Assembly: GCF_024198255.1 (NCBI RefSeq)
Contig: NZ_JAJVKW010000016.1
Span: forward strand, 62,001-126,000
Direction: 5' to 3'
Source of the DNA: Myxococcus guangdongensis
GTDB lineage: Bacteria; Myxococcota; Myxococcia; Myxococcales; Myxococcaceae
Length of the DNA: 64,000 nt
A program made the position numbers and the translations under genes. Below, piece by piece: positions 16,737 through 25,818 of this stretch. Each line of letters starts with the position of its first letter. The stretch's first letter is position 1. The notes beneath the pieces were generated by a model that did not search any database, had not been told where the DNA came from, and saw nothing but the letters and a program-made list of their open reading frames with translations.

Positions 16737-17378
16737 CTACCCTGTCTTCTTCCTTTGACGATACTCTTCGAGGTTCGCCGGCGTATCGACGCCGTCGCCC
16801 TCGTGGCGGAAGACACCCTGGCCCACCGCGTACTCGCGCAGCGTCTTCTGCAGGAGCTTGCGGCCTCGGAACAGGCGGCTCATCACGGTGCCAACAGGGC
16901 ACTCGAGGATCTCGGCGATCTCCTTGTAGGAGAACTCCTGCAGGTCCGCGAGGATGACCACCAGCCTGAAGTCGATGGGCAGGGAGTCGATGGCGCGCAG
17001 CACGTCGTCCGACAGGAGCCGGTCGAAGAAGTACTGCTCGGGGTTGGCCGCGAAGTCCGTGGCGTCCCGGCTCACGAAGCGCTCGTGCACCGCCTCGCGC
17101 TCCACACCCTCCACCACCGTGCGCTCCTTCACCTTTCGCCGGTAGCGGTTGATGAACGTGTTGGTGAGGATCTTGAAGAGCCAGGCCTTGATGTTGGTGC
17201 CCCGCTCGAACTTGTCGAAGAAGCGGTAGGCCCTCATGCAGGTGTCCTGCACCAGGTCCTCGGCATCGCGCTCGTTCTTCGTCAGGCGCAGGGCCGCCGA
17301 ATAGAGCGGGTCCAGGTGGGCCAGCGCCAGCTCCTCGAATTCCTGCTTCGTCCGGTTGGGTTGTCTGAAATCCAACAT
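16737..17378 (-). CDS. rpoE1: ECF RNA polymerase sigma factor, RpoE1-like
   Basis: An ECF sigma-70 factor of 213 residues. Region 2 is LYSAALRLTKNERDAEDLVQ plus the RAYRFFDKFERGTNIKAWLF helix. Region 4 is LQEFSYKEIAEILECPVGTV followed by SRLFRGRKLLQ, the -35 recognition helix. In M. xanthus an ECF factor named RpoE1 that affects motility behaviour maps close to frzS; this gene holds that position, so the symbol rests on context as well as sequence. ATG 17378 was chosen over 17444 because it follows GGAAGG at good spacing. The zf-HC2 protein directly downstream is the probable antagonist. Confidence 0.8.
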   Translation of the reverse strand: MLDFRQPNRTKQEFEELALAHLDPLYSAALRLTKNERDAEDLVQDTCMRAYRFFDKFERGTNIKAWLFKILTNTFINRYRRKVKERTVVEGVEREAVHERFVSRDATDFAANPEQYFFDRLLSDDVLRAIDSLPIDFRLVVILADLQEFSYKEIAEILECPVGTVMSRLFRGRKLLQKTLREYAVGQGVFRHEGDGVDTPANLEEYRQRKKTG

Positions 17379-17520
17379 GTCCCGCCTTCCAGAGGCCCGA
17401 AACAATTGGGGAATGAGTTGTCGCCTGCCCATCAATGTATGCACGGGAACAGAACTGGCAACAGCTACTTCCCAGTCACACCCGCCCGTCCGGTCGCTTC
17501 GGGTACGCCAGACTCCCGAC

Positions 17521-17537
17521 GGGGAACTTTATTCCCC
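17521..17537. repeat. Inverted repeat in the rpoE1 upstream region
   Basis: GGGGAA (17521-17526) and TTCCCC (17532-17537) flank CTTTA. The repeat lies upstream of rpoE1 and just beyond the ald terminator. It could be an operator or a second weak hairpin terminator; the sequence alone does not decide. Confidence 0.4.
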
Positions 17538-17549
17538 ATTTTCAATAAC

Positions 17550-17588
17550 GAAGGGGAGACGGGATGTCGCCATCCACGCCTCCCCTTC
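17550..17588 (-). terminator. Terminator hairpin downstream of ald
   Basis: GAAGGGGAG (17550-17558) and CTCCCCTTC (17580-17588) form a perfect nine-base-pair stem 34 bases beyond the ald stop on the minus strand. The following minus-strand sequence is AT-rich (GTTATTGAAAATGG). Confidence 0.6.
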
Positions 17589-17622
17589 GGGAAGAGCCCT
17601 GCCTGTCAGGCTGCTGGGCGGG

Positions 17623-18747
17623 CTACTTGCGCGCGAGCGCCTCGGAGATGGAGAGGTACTCGTACCCCAGGTCCTTGGCGACGGCCTCGTAGGTGACGTG
17701 GCCGTTGTAGGTGTTCATCGCACGGGCCAGGGCGCGGTCCGACTTCACGGCCTCCACCAGGCCCATGTCGGCGATCTTCCGCGAGTAGGGACGGGTGGTG
17801 TTGGTGAGGGCGTACGTGGACGTCTGAGGGACGGCGCCGGGCATGTTGGCGACGCAGTAGTGCACGACGCCGTGGACCTCGAACGTCGGGTTGTCGTGCG
17901 TGGTGGGCTTGCAGGTCTCGATGCAGCCGCCCTGGTCCACCGCGACGTCGACGACGACGGAGCCCGGGGTCATCTCGGAGATGAGCGACTCGGAGACGAG
18001 CTTGGGGGCCTTGCCGCCGGGGATGAGCACCGCGCCCACGACGAGGTCGGCCTCGCGCACGGAGGCGGCGATGCTCTCCGTGTCGGAGGCGAGCACGCTG
18101 ACGCGGCCGAGGAACACGTCGTCCAGGTAGGTGAGGCGCTCCAGGTTGACGTCGAGGATGGTGACCTCGGCGCCCATGCCCACGGCGACCTTCGCGGCGC
18201 ACAGGCCGACGACGCCGCCACCGATGACGGTGACGCGGCCGCGGCGCACGCCGGGCACGCCGCCCAGCAGGATGCCCTTGCCACCGTGCGCCTTCTCCAG
18301 GCACGCGGCGCCCACCTGGATGGCCATCTTCCCGGCCACCTCGGACATGGGCTTGAGCAAGGGCAAGCTGCCGTCATCCAGCTGCAGCGTCTCGTACGCG
18401 ACGGCCGCCGCCTTCTTCTTCACCAGCGTCTTCGTCAGCTCCGGGTCCACGCCGGCCAGATGGAAGTACGTGTAGATGATCTGCCCGGGCTGGATGCGCT
18501 CGTACTCCGGCGCGATGGGCTCCTTCACCTTGACGATCATCTCCGCGCGCTTCCAGACCTCGTCCGCGCTGGCGACGAGCGTCGCGCCCACGCGCTGGTA
18601 CTCCGAGTCGGGGATGCCAGAGCCGACGCCGGCGTTCGTCTCGACCAACACCGTGTGGCCCGCGCTCGTGAGCGCGCGCACGCCCGCAGGCACCATGCCG
18701 ACGCGGTACTCACGGGTTTTGATCTCCTTGGGAACTCCGACGATCAC
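17623..18747 (-). CDS. ald: Alanine dehydrogenase
   Basis: Ald interconverts L-alanine and pyruvate plus ammonia with NAD. The 374-residue length is normal. Visible signatures are the N-terminal IVGVPKEIKTREYRVG, MIVKVKEP with the substrate-binding Lys, YFHLAG with the catalytic His, the Rossmann motif VIGGGVVGLCAAKVA, and GAVLIPGGKAPKLV with DVAVDQGG. GTG at 18747 was chosen because GGAGG lies six bases upstream and the codon begins the conserved N-terminus. In M. xanthus an ald gene lies in the same position between rpoE1 and the frz region (from memory). Confidence 0.95.
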   Translation of the reverse strand: MIVGVPKEIKTREYRVGMVPAGVRALTSAGHTVLVETNAGVGSGIPDSEYQRVGATLVASADEVWKRAEMIVKVKEPIAPEYERIQPGQIIYTYFHLAGVDPELTKTLVKKKAAAVAYETLQLDDGSLPLLKPMSEVAGKMAIQVGAACLEKAHGGKGILLGGVPGVRRGRVTVIGGGVVGLCAAKVAVGMGAEVTILDVNLERLTYLDDVFLGRVSVLASDTESIAASVREADLVVGAVLIPGGKAPKLVSESLISEMTPGSVVVDVAVDQGGCIETCKPTTHDNPTFEVHGVVHYCVANMPGAVPQTSTYALTNTTRPYSRKIADMGLVEAVKSDRALARAMNTYNGHVTYEAVAKDLGYEYLSISEALARK

Positions 18748-18951
18748 GACTTGCCTCCGAGAGGGGGACTGAAAAAGCGCGCGGACCCTAACGGGGCCCC
18801 TAGAGGGAATCAAGGCGTCCGCCCAAGCGGTGCACATGTCACCGGTGAGCCTTTGTTACCTCGGAGGGATGACGCGCGGCGTTGAATGCAGTGCGTCCCA
18901 TGATGGATGGCCATCGAAACAGAAGGGGGGCCGGTGGTAGTTAGCGTCCCC

Positions 18952-20256
18952 ATGACGTCCGCGCCGAAGCTGCTGTTCGCCGACCCCAAGGGCCGGGTGA
19001 TGGAGCATCCCTACCTGCTGGCCACGCTGCGCAGCGGTGAGGAGCTCGTTCCTCCCCAGGACAAGCCCATCCCGCTGCCGTCCGCCGGCAGGCTGGTGCA
19101 CCTGCCGGGCAGGCTGCCCGTCGGCCTGCACCCCGACACGGGCGAGCTGGAGCTGGTGCGGCAGATGAACGTGGGGGGCAAGTCGTTCGTCCCCAACGCG
19201 GTGGGCGCGCTGTTGCCGCCGGGCTACACGCGCACGTTCCTGCCGGGCGAGGTGAAGGGCGACGGGCCGGTGTTGCCGCAGTGGGCATACACGGCGGCGG
19301 CGTGGGGGAAGGACGGGCCGGTGGCGTGGGCCATCCACACGGACCGCCGCTCGCATTGGGATCCGGAGCGCTACTCCACGCCGGACATGAAGGCGCTGGT
19401 GGACGCGCACCTGAAGCGCTTCCCGGACAACCGCGTGCTCAAGCAGCTCAAGACGTGCGCGCTCCTGTACCGGTGCTTCACGTCGCAGAACACGTTCTAC
19501 GTCCGCGACGAGGCGGCCATCCCCGCGTCCGTCATGTGCAACGCGCGCTGCGTGGGCTGCATCTCCGACCAGCCGGCGGACGGTCCTCCCGCGTCGCACG
19601 AGCGCATGGATGACGGGCCCACCGCGGAGGAGATGGGCGCCATCGGCCTGTTCCATCTGGAGAACGCGCAGGGGCGCACCATGGTGAGCTTCGGCCAGGG
19701 CTGCGAGGGTGAGCCGCTCACGCGCTGGAAGTTCATCGCGGAGTCCATCCGCTACATGCGCGCGCGCACGCAGAAGGGCTCCATCAACATCAACACCAAC
19801 GCCAGCCTCACGAAGGGGCTGGAGGCGTTGCTCGATGCGGGCCTGGATGCCGTGCGCGTGTCGCTCAACGCGGCGAGCAAGGGGCTCTACGAGGCGTACT
19901 ACAAGCCGGTGAAGTACGGCTGGGAGGACGTGGAGGCGTCCATCGCCCTCGCGCGTGAGCGCGGCGCGTACCTGGCGCTCAACCTGCTCCTGTTCCCCGG
20001 CGTCACGGACCGCGAGGGTGAGGTGAAGGCGCTCGAGCGGCTGGTGAAGAAGTACCGCGTGGACCAGGTGCAGACGCGCTCCTTGGCCATCGACCCGCTC
20101 CAGTACCTGGAGGCCGCGCGCGACGTGGGCGCGGGCGGGGAGCCGGTGGGCGTGCGCACGCTGCTGCAGCGGCTGAAGGCGGCCCGGCCCGGCATCATCA
20201 TCGGCAACTTCGCGCGGGGACTCGAGGAGCGCGAGAACGCCGCGGGACGCGGGTAG
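18952..20256 (+). CDS. Radical SAM protein of unknown function
   Basis: VMCNARCVGCIS supplies the C-x3-C-x2-C cluster that binds the [4Fe-4S] centre of radical SAM enzymes. FGQGCEGEPLTRW is the Gly-rich SAM-binding part, and SININTNASL and DAVRVSLNAAS are later TIM-barrel strands. About 175 residues precede the cluster (HLPGRLPVGLHPDTGELELV), an unassigned N-terminal domain. No auxiliary Cys-rich SPASM domain is evident. Length is 434 residues from ATG 18952; ATG 18907 would add 15 residues and neither start has a strong ribosome site. It is divergent from ald and faces frzZ. Confidence 0.8.
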   Translation: MTSAPKLLFADPKGRVMEHPYLLATLRSGEELVPPQDKPIPLPSAGRLVHLPGRLPVGLHPDTGELELVRQMNVGGKSFVPNAVGALLPPGYTRTFLPGEVKGDGPVLPQWAYTAAAWGKDGPVAWAIHTDRRSHWDPERYSTPDMKALVDAHLKRFPDNRVLKQLKTCALLYRCFTSQNTFYVRDEAAIPASVMCNARCVGCISDQPADGPPASHERMDDGPTAEEMGAIGLFHLENAQGRTMVSFGQGCEGEPLTRWKFIAESIRYMRARTQKGSININTNASLTKGLEALLDAGLDAVRVSLNAASKGLYEAYYKPVKYGWEDVEASIALARERGAYLALNLLLFPGVTDREGEVKALERLVKKYRVDQVQTRSLAIDPLQYLEAARDVGAGGEPVGVRTLLQRLKAARPGIIIGNFARGLEERENAAGRG

Positions 20257-20330
20257 GGCGCTCGACCCGGGAGGAGGGGGCCCGGAAGCGGAGGGCCCTT
20301 CATCCTTGGGGAGACGACGTGGGCGGCCGA

Positions 20331-21191
20331 CTACTCGCCGCCCTGGGGCATCAGCTCCTTGGCCACCAGGTTGCCCATCACGGCGTCCTTGGGGATGTAT
20401 CCGTCGGCGCCAGCCTCGCGGCAGATGCGCTGGAGCTCCTCGACATTCTCGCCAGAGCACAAGAGCACCTTGATGCCCTTGAAGAGGCTGTTGCTCTTGA
20501 TGAAGCGGCAGAACTGCTCGCCGTTCACGTTGGGCATGCGCACGTCCAGCAGCACCAGGTCCGGACGCGTCTGCTTCTTGAGGATGATCTTCGTGGCCTT
20601 GTCCGCGGTGTCCGCGACGTGGACCTCGAAGCCCTTGGCGACCAGGTCCGCCTCGATGATCCGCGCGGTCATCTCACTGTCGTCGACGATGAGGATGCGC
20701 GGCTTGCGGCCGCCCGTGCTGGGCGCGGCCTTGAGGCCCGTGGAGGCGATGGGGGCGGGCGCGGCGGGGGCCGCCTGGGGGGCCTCCGTGGGAGCGGGCG
20801 CGGGGACGGCCGCGGGGACACCCAGGGCGGGGGCGCCGATGAGGTTCATCACGCCGCTGATGACGGCCTCCAGGCCGCCGCTCTTGAGGATGTAGCCGTC
20901 CGCGCCGGAGGCCTTCGTCTTGCCAGCCAGCTCCGCCTCCGAGATGTCCGAGTAGAGGACGAGCTTGGAGGTGACCTTCTTCTGACTCCGGAGGTACTCG
21001 ACGACGTCGTCGCCGAACATCTCCGGCATGTTCACGTCCATGAGGATGAGCGCGAACGGCCCCTCGGCGAGCTTCTGGTTGAGGCTCGTCAGGTCCTGGG
21101 CCCCGCTCACCTGATAGCCTGCGGCGGTGAGGGCCCGGACGGTGAGCTCCACCAGCATCGGGCTGTCATCAATGACCAGTACGCGCGACAT
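20331..21191 (-). CDS. frzZ: FrzZ, response regulator with two receiver domains
   Basis: FrzZ is the output regulator of the Frz pathway and is phosphorylated by FrzE. Receiver 1 spans 1-120 with the acidic pair in VLVIDDS and phospho-acceptor Asp52 (LMDVNMPEM). A Pro/Ala linker covers ~121-160. Receiver 2 spans ~163-286 with ILIVDDS and Asp216 (LLDVRMPNVNG). The 286 residues compare with about 290 in M. xanthus, the difference lying in the linker. ATG 21191 follows GAGGAGG. It is transcribed divergently from frzA, the arrangement known in M. xanthus. Confidence 0.95.
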   Translation of the reverse strand: MSRVLVIDDSPMLVELTVRALTAAGYQVSGAQDLTSLNQKLAEGPFALILMDVNMPEMFGDDVVEYLRSQKKVTSKLVLYSDISEAELAGKTKASGADGYILKSGGLEAVISGVMNLIGAPALGVPAAVPAPAPTEAPQAAPAAPAPIASTGLKAAPSTGGRKPRILIVDDSEMTARIIEADLVAKGFEVHVADTADKATKIILKKQTRPDLVLLDVRMPNVNGEQFCRFIKSNSLFKGIKVLLCSGENVEELQRICREAGADGYIPKDAVMGNLVAKELMPQGGE

Positions 21192-21285
21192 CGTCCTCCT
21201 CAAAGGATTCGGGGTGGAACCCTACACCTTTGGTTCAGCGCGGACCATCGAAACGGCGAGCGGGCGGCCAGCTTGCTGCCGACAC

Positions 21286-21314
21286 TTGACCGGTTTTCGT
21301 CCCCTCCGGATACT
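21286..21314 (+). promoter_or_regulatory. Predicted promoter of the frz operon
   Basis: TTGACC (21286-21291) and GATACT (21309-21314) are separated by 17 bases. A start site near 21320 would leave about 40 bases of leader before the ATG at 21362, but almost none before the alternative TTG at 21323. This favours the ATG as the frzA start. Confidence 0.5.
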
Positions 21315-21361
21315 CGGACGCCTTGACCACGACCTCGACTCCCCTCCAGCGAGCACTCCGG

Positions 21362-21844
21362 ATGGCTCCGGACCGCGCCGTGGCCGTCCAAGCCCGACCG
21401 GAGCAGGAGTTCTTCTGCTTCCGGGTGGGAGACCTTCGGCTCGGCGTGCCCAGCGAGAACGTCCTCGAGGTGTTCCGCGCCGGCCTGCTCACCCCCCTGC
21501 CGAGGACGCCCTCCTTCATCATGGGCGTGACCGGCCACCGCGGCGAGGTGCTGCCCGTGGTGGACCTGTTGCGCTTCCTGTCGAAGGGCGAGGCGCGCAT
21601 CGGTCCCCGCACGCGCCTGTTCATCGGCATCACCGGCAGCATCGTCGCCGGGGTCGTCGCCGACACGGTGCTGGGCCTGCGCCGCTTCCCCGTGGCGGAC
21701 ATCCTCCCACCGCCGCTGGGCGGTGACGCGGCGGCCGAGCACCTGATGGGCGTGGTGCCGGGCGCCACGCCGCAGGACAGCATCAACCTGCTCAACTTCT
21801 CCAAGCTGCTGCAGACGGCGCGGCAGCGGGCGGTGGCTCGATGA
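21362..21844 (+). CDS. frzA: FrzA, CheW-type coupling protein
   Basis: FrzA couples the receptor FrzCD to the kinase FrzE. The CheW fold is seen in FFCFRVGDLRLGVPSENVLE, FIMGVTGHRGEVLPVVDL (the core receptor/kinase contact strand pair) and LFIGITGSIVAGVVADTV. From ATG 21362 the product has 160 residues, which is the length I recall for M. xanthus FrzA. An upstream TTG at 21323 would add 13 residues. The stop overlaps frzB by four bases (ATGA), so translation is coupled. Confidence 0.93.
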   Translation: MAPDRAVAVQARPEQEFFCFRVGDLRLGVPSENVLEVFRAGLLTPLPRTPSFIMGVTGHRGEVLPVVDLLRFLSKGEARIGPRTRLFIGITGSIVAGVVADTVLGLRRFPVADILPPPLGGDAAAEHLMGVVPGATPQDSINLLNFSKLLQTARQRAVAR

Positions 21845-22230
21845 ACGACGAGTCGCTCGACGTGGAGGAGAAGACGGAGGAGGTGGACATCCTCTTCTTC
21901 GAGGTGGGCGCCGGCGTGTTCGGCACCGACGCGTCGCAGGTGCTGCGGATCGATCGCTCGTTGCCGGAGGACATCACCCTGCCGGAGCTGGGCCAGCTGC
22001 ACCGCGGCAACCGCGCGCTGGTGTTCGACACGCCGGAGGGCGAGGGCCACCTGAAGGTGGACACCGTCCGGGGCGTGCGCCCCATCCCCGTGACCCAACT
22101 TCGCCGCATGCCCCCCACGGCGGGCGCGGCCGCTTATGCCGTCGGTGTGTGCCTGGAAGAAGCCCGCACCGTGTTGCTGATTGACCTGGTGGAGACCGCC
22201 AGGACCCGAGGAACTCAAGGAAGGCACTGA
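21841..22230 (+). CDS. frzB: FrzB, CheW-like protein
   Basis: A second, shorter CheW-like protein of 129 residues (ILFFEVGAGVFGTDASQVL, ALVFDTPEGEGHLKVDTV, VCLEEARTVLLIDLVE). The central strand pair that contacts receptor and kinase in FrzA is much reduced, as in M. xanthus FrzB, which works as an accessory input to the pathway rather than a simple coupler. An acidic N-terminal stretch (EEKTEEVD) may be extra; the M. xanthus protein is about 109 residues. It overlaps frzA by four bases and ends five bases before frzCD. Confidence 0.9.
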   Translation: MNDESLDVEEKTEEVDILFFEVGAGVFGTDASQVLRIDRSLPEDITLPELGQLHRGNRALVFDTPEGEGHLKVDTVRGVRPIPVTQLRRMPPTAGAAAYAVGVCLEEARTVLLIDLVETARTRGTQGRH

Positions 22231-22235
22231 CCGCA

Positions 22236-23492
22236 ATGTCCCTGGACACCCCCAACGAGAAGCCCACGTCCAAGGCCCGTTCCGCCCGGAAGGCCCCTGC
22301 CTCCAAGGCGGCCGGTGCCGCCGCGCCCGCGGCCCCCATCCCCCACAAGGCCTTCACCGACACGCTGCTGACGGTGCTCGCCGGAAACCTCCAGGCCCGC
22401 GTCCCCAAGGAGCTGGTGGGCGCCGGCGGCGAGGAGCTGGCCCACCTGCTCAACCAGGTGCTGGACAACTTCGCCAGCTCCGAGCACCGCAAGCACGTGG
22501 CGGCGCAGGAGATCGACCAGGCCCTGGACGCGCTCATCAGCCTGGTGCGCGAGGGTGACCTGTCGCGGTGGAACACCACCACCGAGGACCCCCAGCTGGG
22601 GCCGCTGCTCGAGGGCTTCGGCAAGGTCATCGAGACGCTGCGCACCTTCGTGCGGGAGATCAACGAGGCGGCGCTGAGGCTGTCCTCGTCCGCCAACCAG
22701 GTGCTCGCGGCGTCCACGCAGCACGAGACGTCCTCCACGGAGCAGGCCGCCGCCATCCACGAGACGACGGCGACCATGGAGGAGCTCAAGCACGCCTCCG
22801 CGCAGATCGCCGAGAACGCGGGCAGCGTGGCGCGCGTGGCGGAGGAGACGCTGGGCGCGGCGCGCGCGGGTCGTGGCGCCATCGGTGAGTTCATCCAGGC
22901 CATGCAGCAGATCCGCAGCGACGGCGTCGCGGTGGCGGACTCCATCGCCAAGCTGTCCAAGCGCGTGGAGCGCATCGGCACCGTGGTGGAGGTCATCGAC
23001 GAGATCGCCGACCGCTCGGACCTGCTCGCGCTGAACGCGGCGCTCGAGGGCAGCCGCGCCGGTGAGGCGGGCAAGGGCTTCTCCATCGTCGCGGCGGAGA
23101 TGCGCCGGCTGGCGGAGAACGTCCTGGACTCCACCAAGGAGATCAAGAACCTCATCACGGAGATCCGCGAGGCCACCGCCGCGGCCGCGGGCGCCGCCGA
23201 GGCGTCCAAGTCCGCCACCGAGTCCGGCGAGAAGCTGGGCGCCGTCGCCGCGCAGGCCGTCGAGGGCATCCTCGCCGGCGTGCAGGAGACGAGCGACGCC
23301 GCTCGCGTCATCAACCTCGCCACGCAGCAGCAGCGCACGGCCACCGAGCAGGTGGTGGCGTCCATGGCGGAGATCGAGGACGTGACGCGTCAGACGACGC
23401 AGGCTTCGAAGCAGGCGACGGGCGCGGCCGCGGAACTCACGCAGCTGGCCGCGCGTCTCGCGGAGCTCATCAAGCGCTTCAAGGCCGACTAG
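22236..23492 (+). CDS. frzCD: FrzCD, cytoplasmic methyl-accepting chemotaxis protein
   Basis: FrzCD is the receptor of the Frz system and is unusual in having no membrane segment; it clusters on the nucleoid. The 418 residues match the M. xanthus length. The Ala/Lys-rich N-terminus (residues ~8-30) resembles the DNA-binding tail described for FrzCD. The conserved signalling tip is seen in IDEIADRSDLLALNAALEGSRAGEAGKGFS, split here as EIADRSDLLALNAALE and GEAGKGFSIVA. Flanking helices rich in Ala, Glu and Gln (STEQAAAIHETTATMEEL) carry the likely methylation sites for FrzF and FrzG. Confidence 0.95.
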   Translation: MSLDTPNEKPTSKARSARKAPASKAAGAAAPAAPIPHKAFTDTLLTVLAGNLQARVPKELVGAGGEELAHLLNQVLDNFASSEHRKHVAAQEIDQALDALISLVREGDLSRWNTTTEDPQLGPLLEGFGKVIETLRTFVREINEAALRLSSSANQVLAASTQHETSSTEQAAAIHETTATMEELKHASAQIAENAGSVARVAEETLGAARAGRGAIGEFIQAMQQIRSDGVAVADSIAKLSKRVERIGTVVEVIDEIADRSDLLALNAALEGSRAGEAGKGFSIVAAEMRRLAENVLDSTKEIKNLITEIREATAAAAGAAEASKSATESGEKLGAVAAQAVEGILAGVQETSDAARVINLATQQQRTATEQVVASMAEIEDVTRQTTQASKQATGAAAELTQLAARLAELIKRFKAD

Positions 23493-23531
23493 CTCTTCCG
23501 GGAAGGGGAGGGTGCGCAGCACTCACCGCCC

Positions 23532-25808
23532 ATGGACACCGAGGCTCTCAAGAAATCCCTCCTGAAGAAGTTCCAGGAGGTCACGGCCGACCGCCTGCAG
23601 AAGATTCAGCTGGGCGTGTTGGACCTGGAGAAGGAAACCGCGGATCAGGCCGCGGACGACGTCGCGCGCGAGCTGCACACGATGAAGGGAGAGGCCCGCA
23701 TGCTGGGGCTCGCCGCCATCGGTCAGCTCGCCCACGCGGCGGAGGACGTCCTGCGCGCCGAGCGCGAGGGGCGTACGGCCACGGAGATCGCCACGGACGT
23801 CATGCTCCGTGCCTGCGACGTCCTGTCGGACCTCATCGAGGACCTGTCCGGCGCCAACACCGGCACGGCCGCCAGTGAGGACATGGTGCGCGCGCTGGCC
23901 GAGGTCTCCGGTCAGGCCGCGCCCGCCATCCCTGGCGCCAAGCCCGCACCGCCCGCTCCGGCGCCCGCCCCCGTGGTGGCCGCTCCGGTGCAGGCGCCCG
24001 TGGTCCGGGCTCCGGTGGTGGAGGCGCCCGTCGCCGCCGCGCCCGTGGCCCATGCGCCCGCGTCGGGCCGCGCGGAGGACGAGGCTCCGAGCGCCGCCAA
24101 GTCGGCCATCGCCGACCGCTCCATCCGCGTCAACGTGGAGGTGCTGGACTCGTTGGGCCTGCTCGCCGGCGACCTGCTGGTGGAGAGCGCCCGAGGGCGG
24201 CTGCGCAGCTCCGAGACGGAGGAGCTGTTCGAGCGCTTCAGCCGCATGGGCGACCGGTTCCTGCGCCTGGCGGAGGCGCTGGAGATCCCGGTGGAGGTGC
24301 GCGCGCAGCTGGACCGGGTCGAGAGCGACTTGCACATGCTGCGCGACGATGCGTTCCGCTTCGTGCGGCGCAACGACGACGGCATCAACACGCTGCACGG
24401 CAACCTGTCGAAGATGGCGGACCACGTGGCCGAGGCCCGGCTGGTGCCGCTGTCCACGGTGTTCGACGCCTTCCCGCGCGCGGTGCGCGACATGGCGCGC
24501 ACGCAGACGAAGGAAGTGGACCTGCTCATCGAGAACGCCGACATCGGCGTGGACCGGTCCATGCTGGGCGACGTGCGCGACGCGCTGGTGCACCTGCTGC
24601 GCAACTCGGTGGACCACGGCCTGGAGTCCCCGGACACGCGCCAGGCGCTGGGCAAGCCGCAGACGGGCCGCATCCGCATCCGCGTGCGCGTGGACGGCGA
24701 CATGCTGCACATCGAGGTGGAGGACGACGGGCGCGGCATCGACCCGGAGCGCCTGCGCCAGGTGGCCATCAACAAGCGCCTCATCACCGCGGTGCAGGCC
24801 GCCTCGCTGTCGGAGCGCGAGGCCATCGAGCTCATCTTCCGTCCCGGCTTCTCCACCCGCGAGCAGGTCAGCGAGCTGTCCGGCCGCGGCGTGGGCATGG
24901 ACGTGGTGAAGCGCAAGGTGGAGACGCTCGGCGGCTCCGTCGGCGTCAACAGCCGCATCGGCCGCGGCACCACCATCACCCTGCGGCTGCCCCAGTCGCT
25001 CGCGTTGATGAAGGTGCTGCTGGTGCGTCTGGGCGACGACGTCTACGGCATGCCCGCCGCGGACGTCGAGGCCGTGATGCGCGTCAAGCCGGATGACCGG
25101 CTCGAGATCTTCGGCACCCTCGCCGTGCGTCACCGCGGCAAGCCCACGGCGCTCGTCGCGCTGGGGCCGCTGCTCGGCCTCAATGGCGGCAACCGCTTCG
25201 ACAAGCCTCCGGCCGTCGTCGTCCGTCACGGCGAGGACCACGCGGCGCTCGTCGTCGACGGCTTCGTGGACGAGCGCGAGGTGGCGGTGAAGCCGTGCGG
25301 CGGCGAGTTCCTCAAGGGCGCGCCCTTCATCGCGGGCACCGCCGCGCTGGAGGACGGCCGCATCGCCGTGCTGCTGCACGTCCCGGACATCATGACGGAG
25401 GTGCGCCGCATGGCGCGGCCCGTCACCCAGGCTCCGGCCGCCAAGCGGCTCCGGGTCTTGCTGGTGGACGACTCGCCCATCGCCCGCGCCACCGAGGGCG
25501 CGCTCGTCAAGGCGCTGGGGCACATGGTGGAGGAGGCGCAGGACGGCGAGGAGGCCTACGGCAAGGTGCAGAACAACACCTACGACCTCATCCTCACCGA
25601 CGTGCAGATGCCGAAGATGGACGGCTTCTCGCTCGCGCGCAGGCTGAAGTCGACTCCCGCCGTGGCACGCATCCCCGTCATCATCCTGTCGTCGCTCGCC
25701 TCGCCCGAGGACAAGCGGCGCGGCCTGGACGCGGGCGCGGATGCGTACCTCGTCAAGGGAGAGCTGGGCGTGGAAGTGCTCGCGCAGGCCATCGATCGGC
25801 TGACCTGA
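23532..25808 (+). CDS. frzE: FrzE, CheA-type histidine kinase fused to a receiver
   Basis: FrzE autophosphorylates and passes phosphate to FrzZ. The HPt domain has His49 in ARELHTMKGEAR. A long Pro/Ala/Val linker (~135-190) stands where a CheA P2 domain would be. The dimerisation helices follow, then the ATPase domain with LLRNSVDHGLES (N box), VEDDGRGID (G1) and GRGVGMDVVK (G2). A CheW-like domain (LMKVLLVRLGDDVYGMP) precedes the C-terminal receiver from ~640 with VLLVDDS and Asp690 (LTDVQMPKMDG). Length is 758 against about 777 in M. xanthus. Confidence 0.95.
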   Translation: MDTEALKKSLLKKFQEVTADRLQKIQLGVLDLEKETADQAADDVARELHTMKGEARMLGLAAIGQLAHAAEDVLRAEREGRTATEIATDVMLRACDVLSDLIEDLSGANTGTAASEDMVRALAEVSGQAAPAIPGAKPAPPAPAPAPVVAAPVQAPVVRAPVVEAPVAAAPVAHAPASGRAEDEAPSAAKSAIADRSIRVNVEVLDSLGLLAGDLLVESARGRLRSSETEELFERFSRMGDRFLRLAEALEIPVEVRAQLDRVESDLHMLRDDAFRFVRRNDDGINTLHGNLSKMADHVAEARLVPLSTVFDAFPRAVRDMARTQTKEVDLLIENADIGVDRSMLGDVRDALVHLLRNSVDHGLESPDTRQALGKPQTGRIRIRVRVDGDMLHIEVEDDGRGIDPERLRQVAINKRLITAVQAASLSEREAIELIFRPGFSTREQVSELSGRGVGMDVVKRKVETLGGSVGVNSRIGRGTTITLRLPQSLALMKVLLVRLGDDVYGMPAADVEAVMRVKPDDRLEIFGTLAVRHRGKPTALVALGPLLGLNGGNRFDKPPAVVVRHGEDHAALVVDGFVDEREVAVKPCGGEFLKGAPFIAGTAALEDGRIAVLLHVPDIMTEVRRMARPVTQAPAAKRLRVLLVDDSPIARATEGALVKALGHMVEEAQDGEEAYGKVQNNTYDLILTDVQMPKMDGFSLARRLKSTPAVARIPVIILSSLASPEDKRRGLDAGADAYLVKGELGVEVLAQAIDRLT

Positions 25809-25818
25809 GGAGCGACGT

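Noticed and set aside
20257..20330. GGGCCC repeats between the radical SAM gene and frzZ as a terminator.
   Set aside because: The two GGGCCC copies are each self-complementary and do not form a convincing single stem-loop with a tail.
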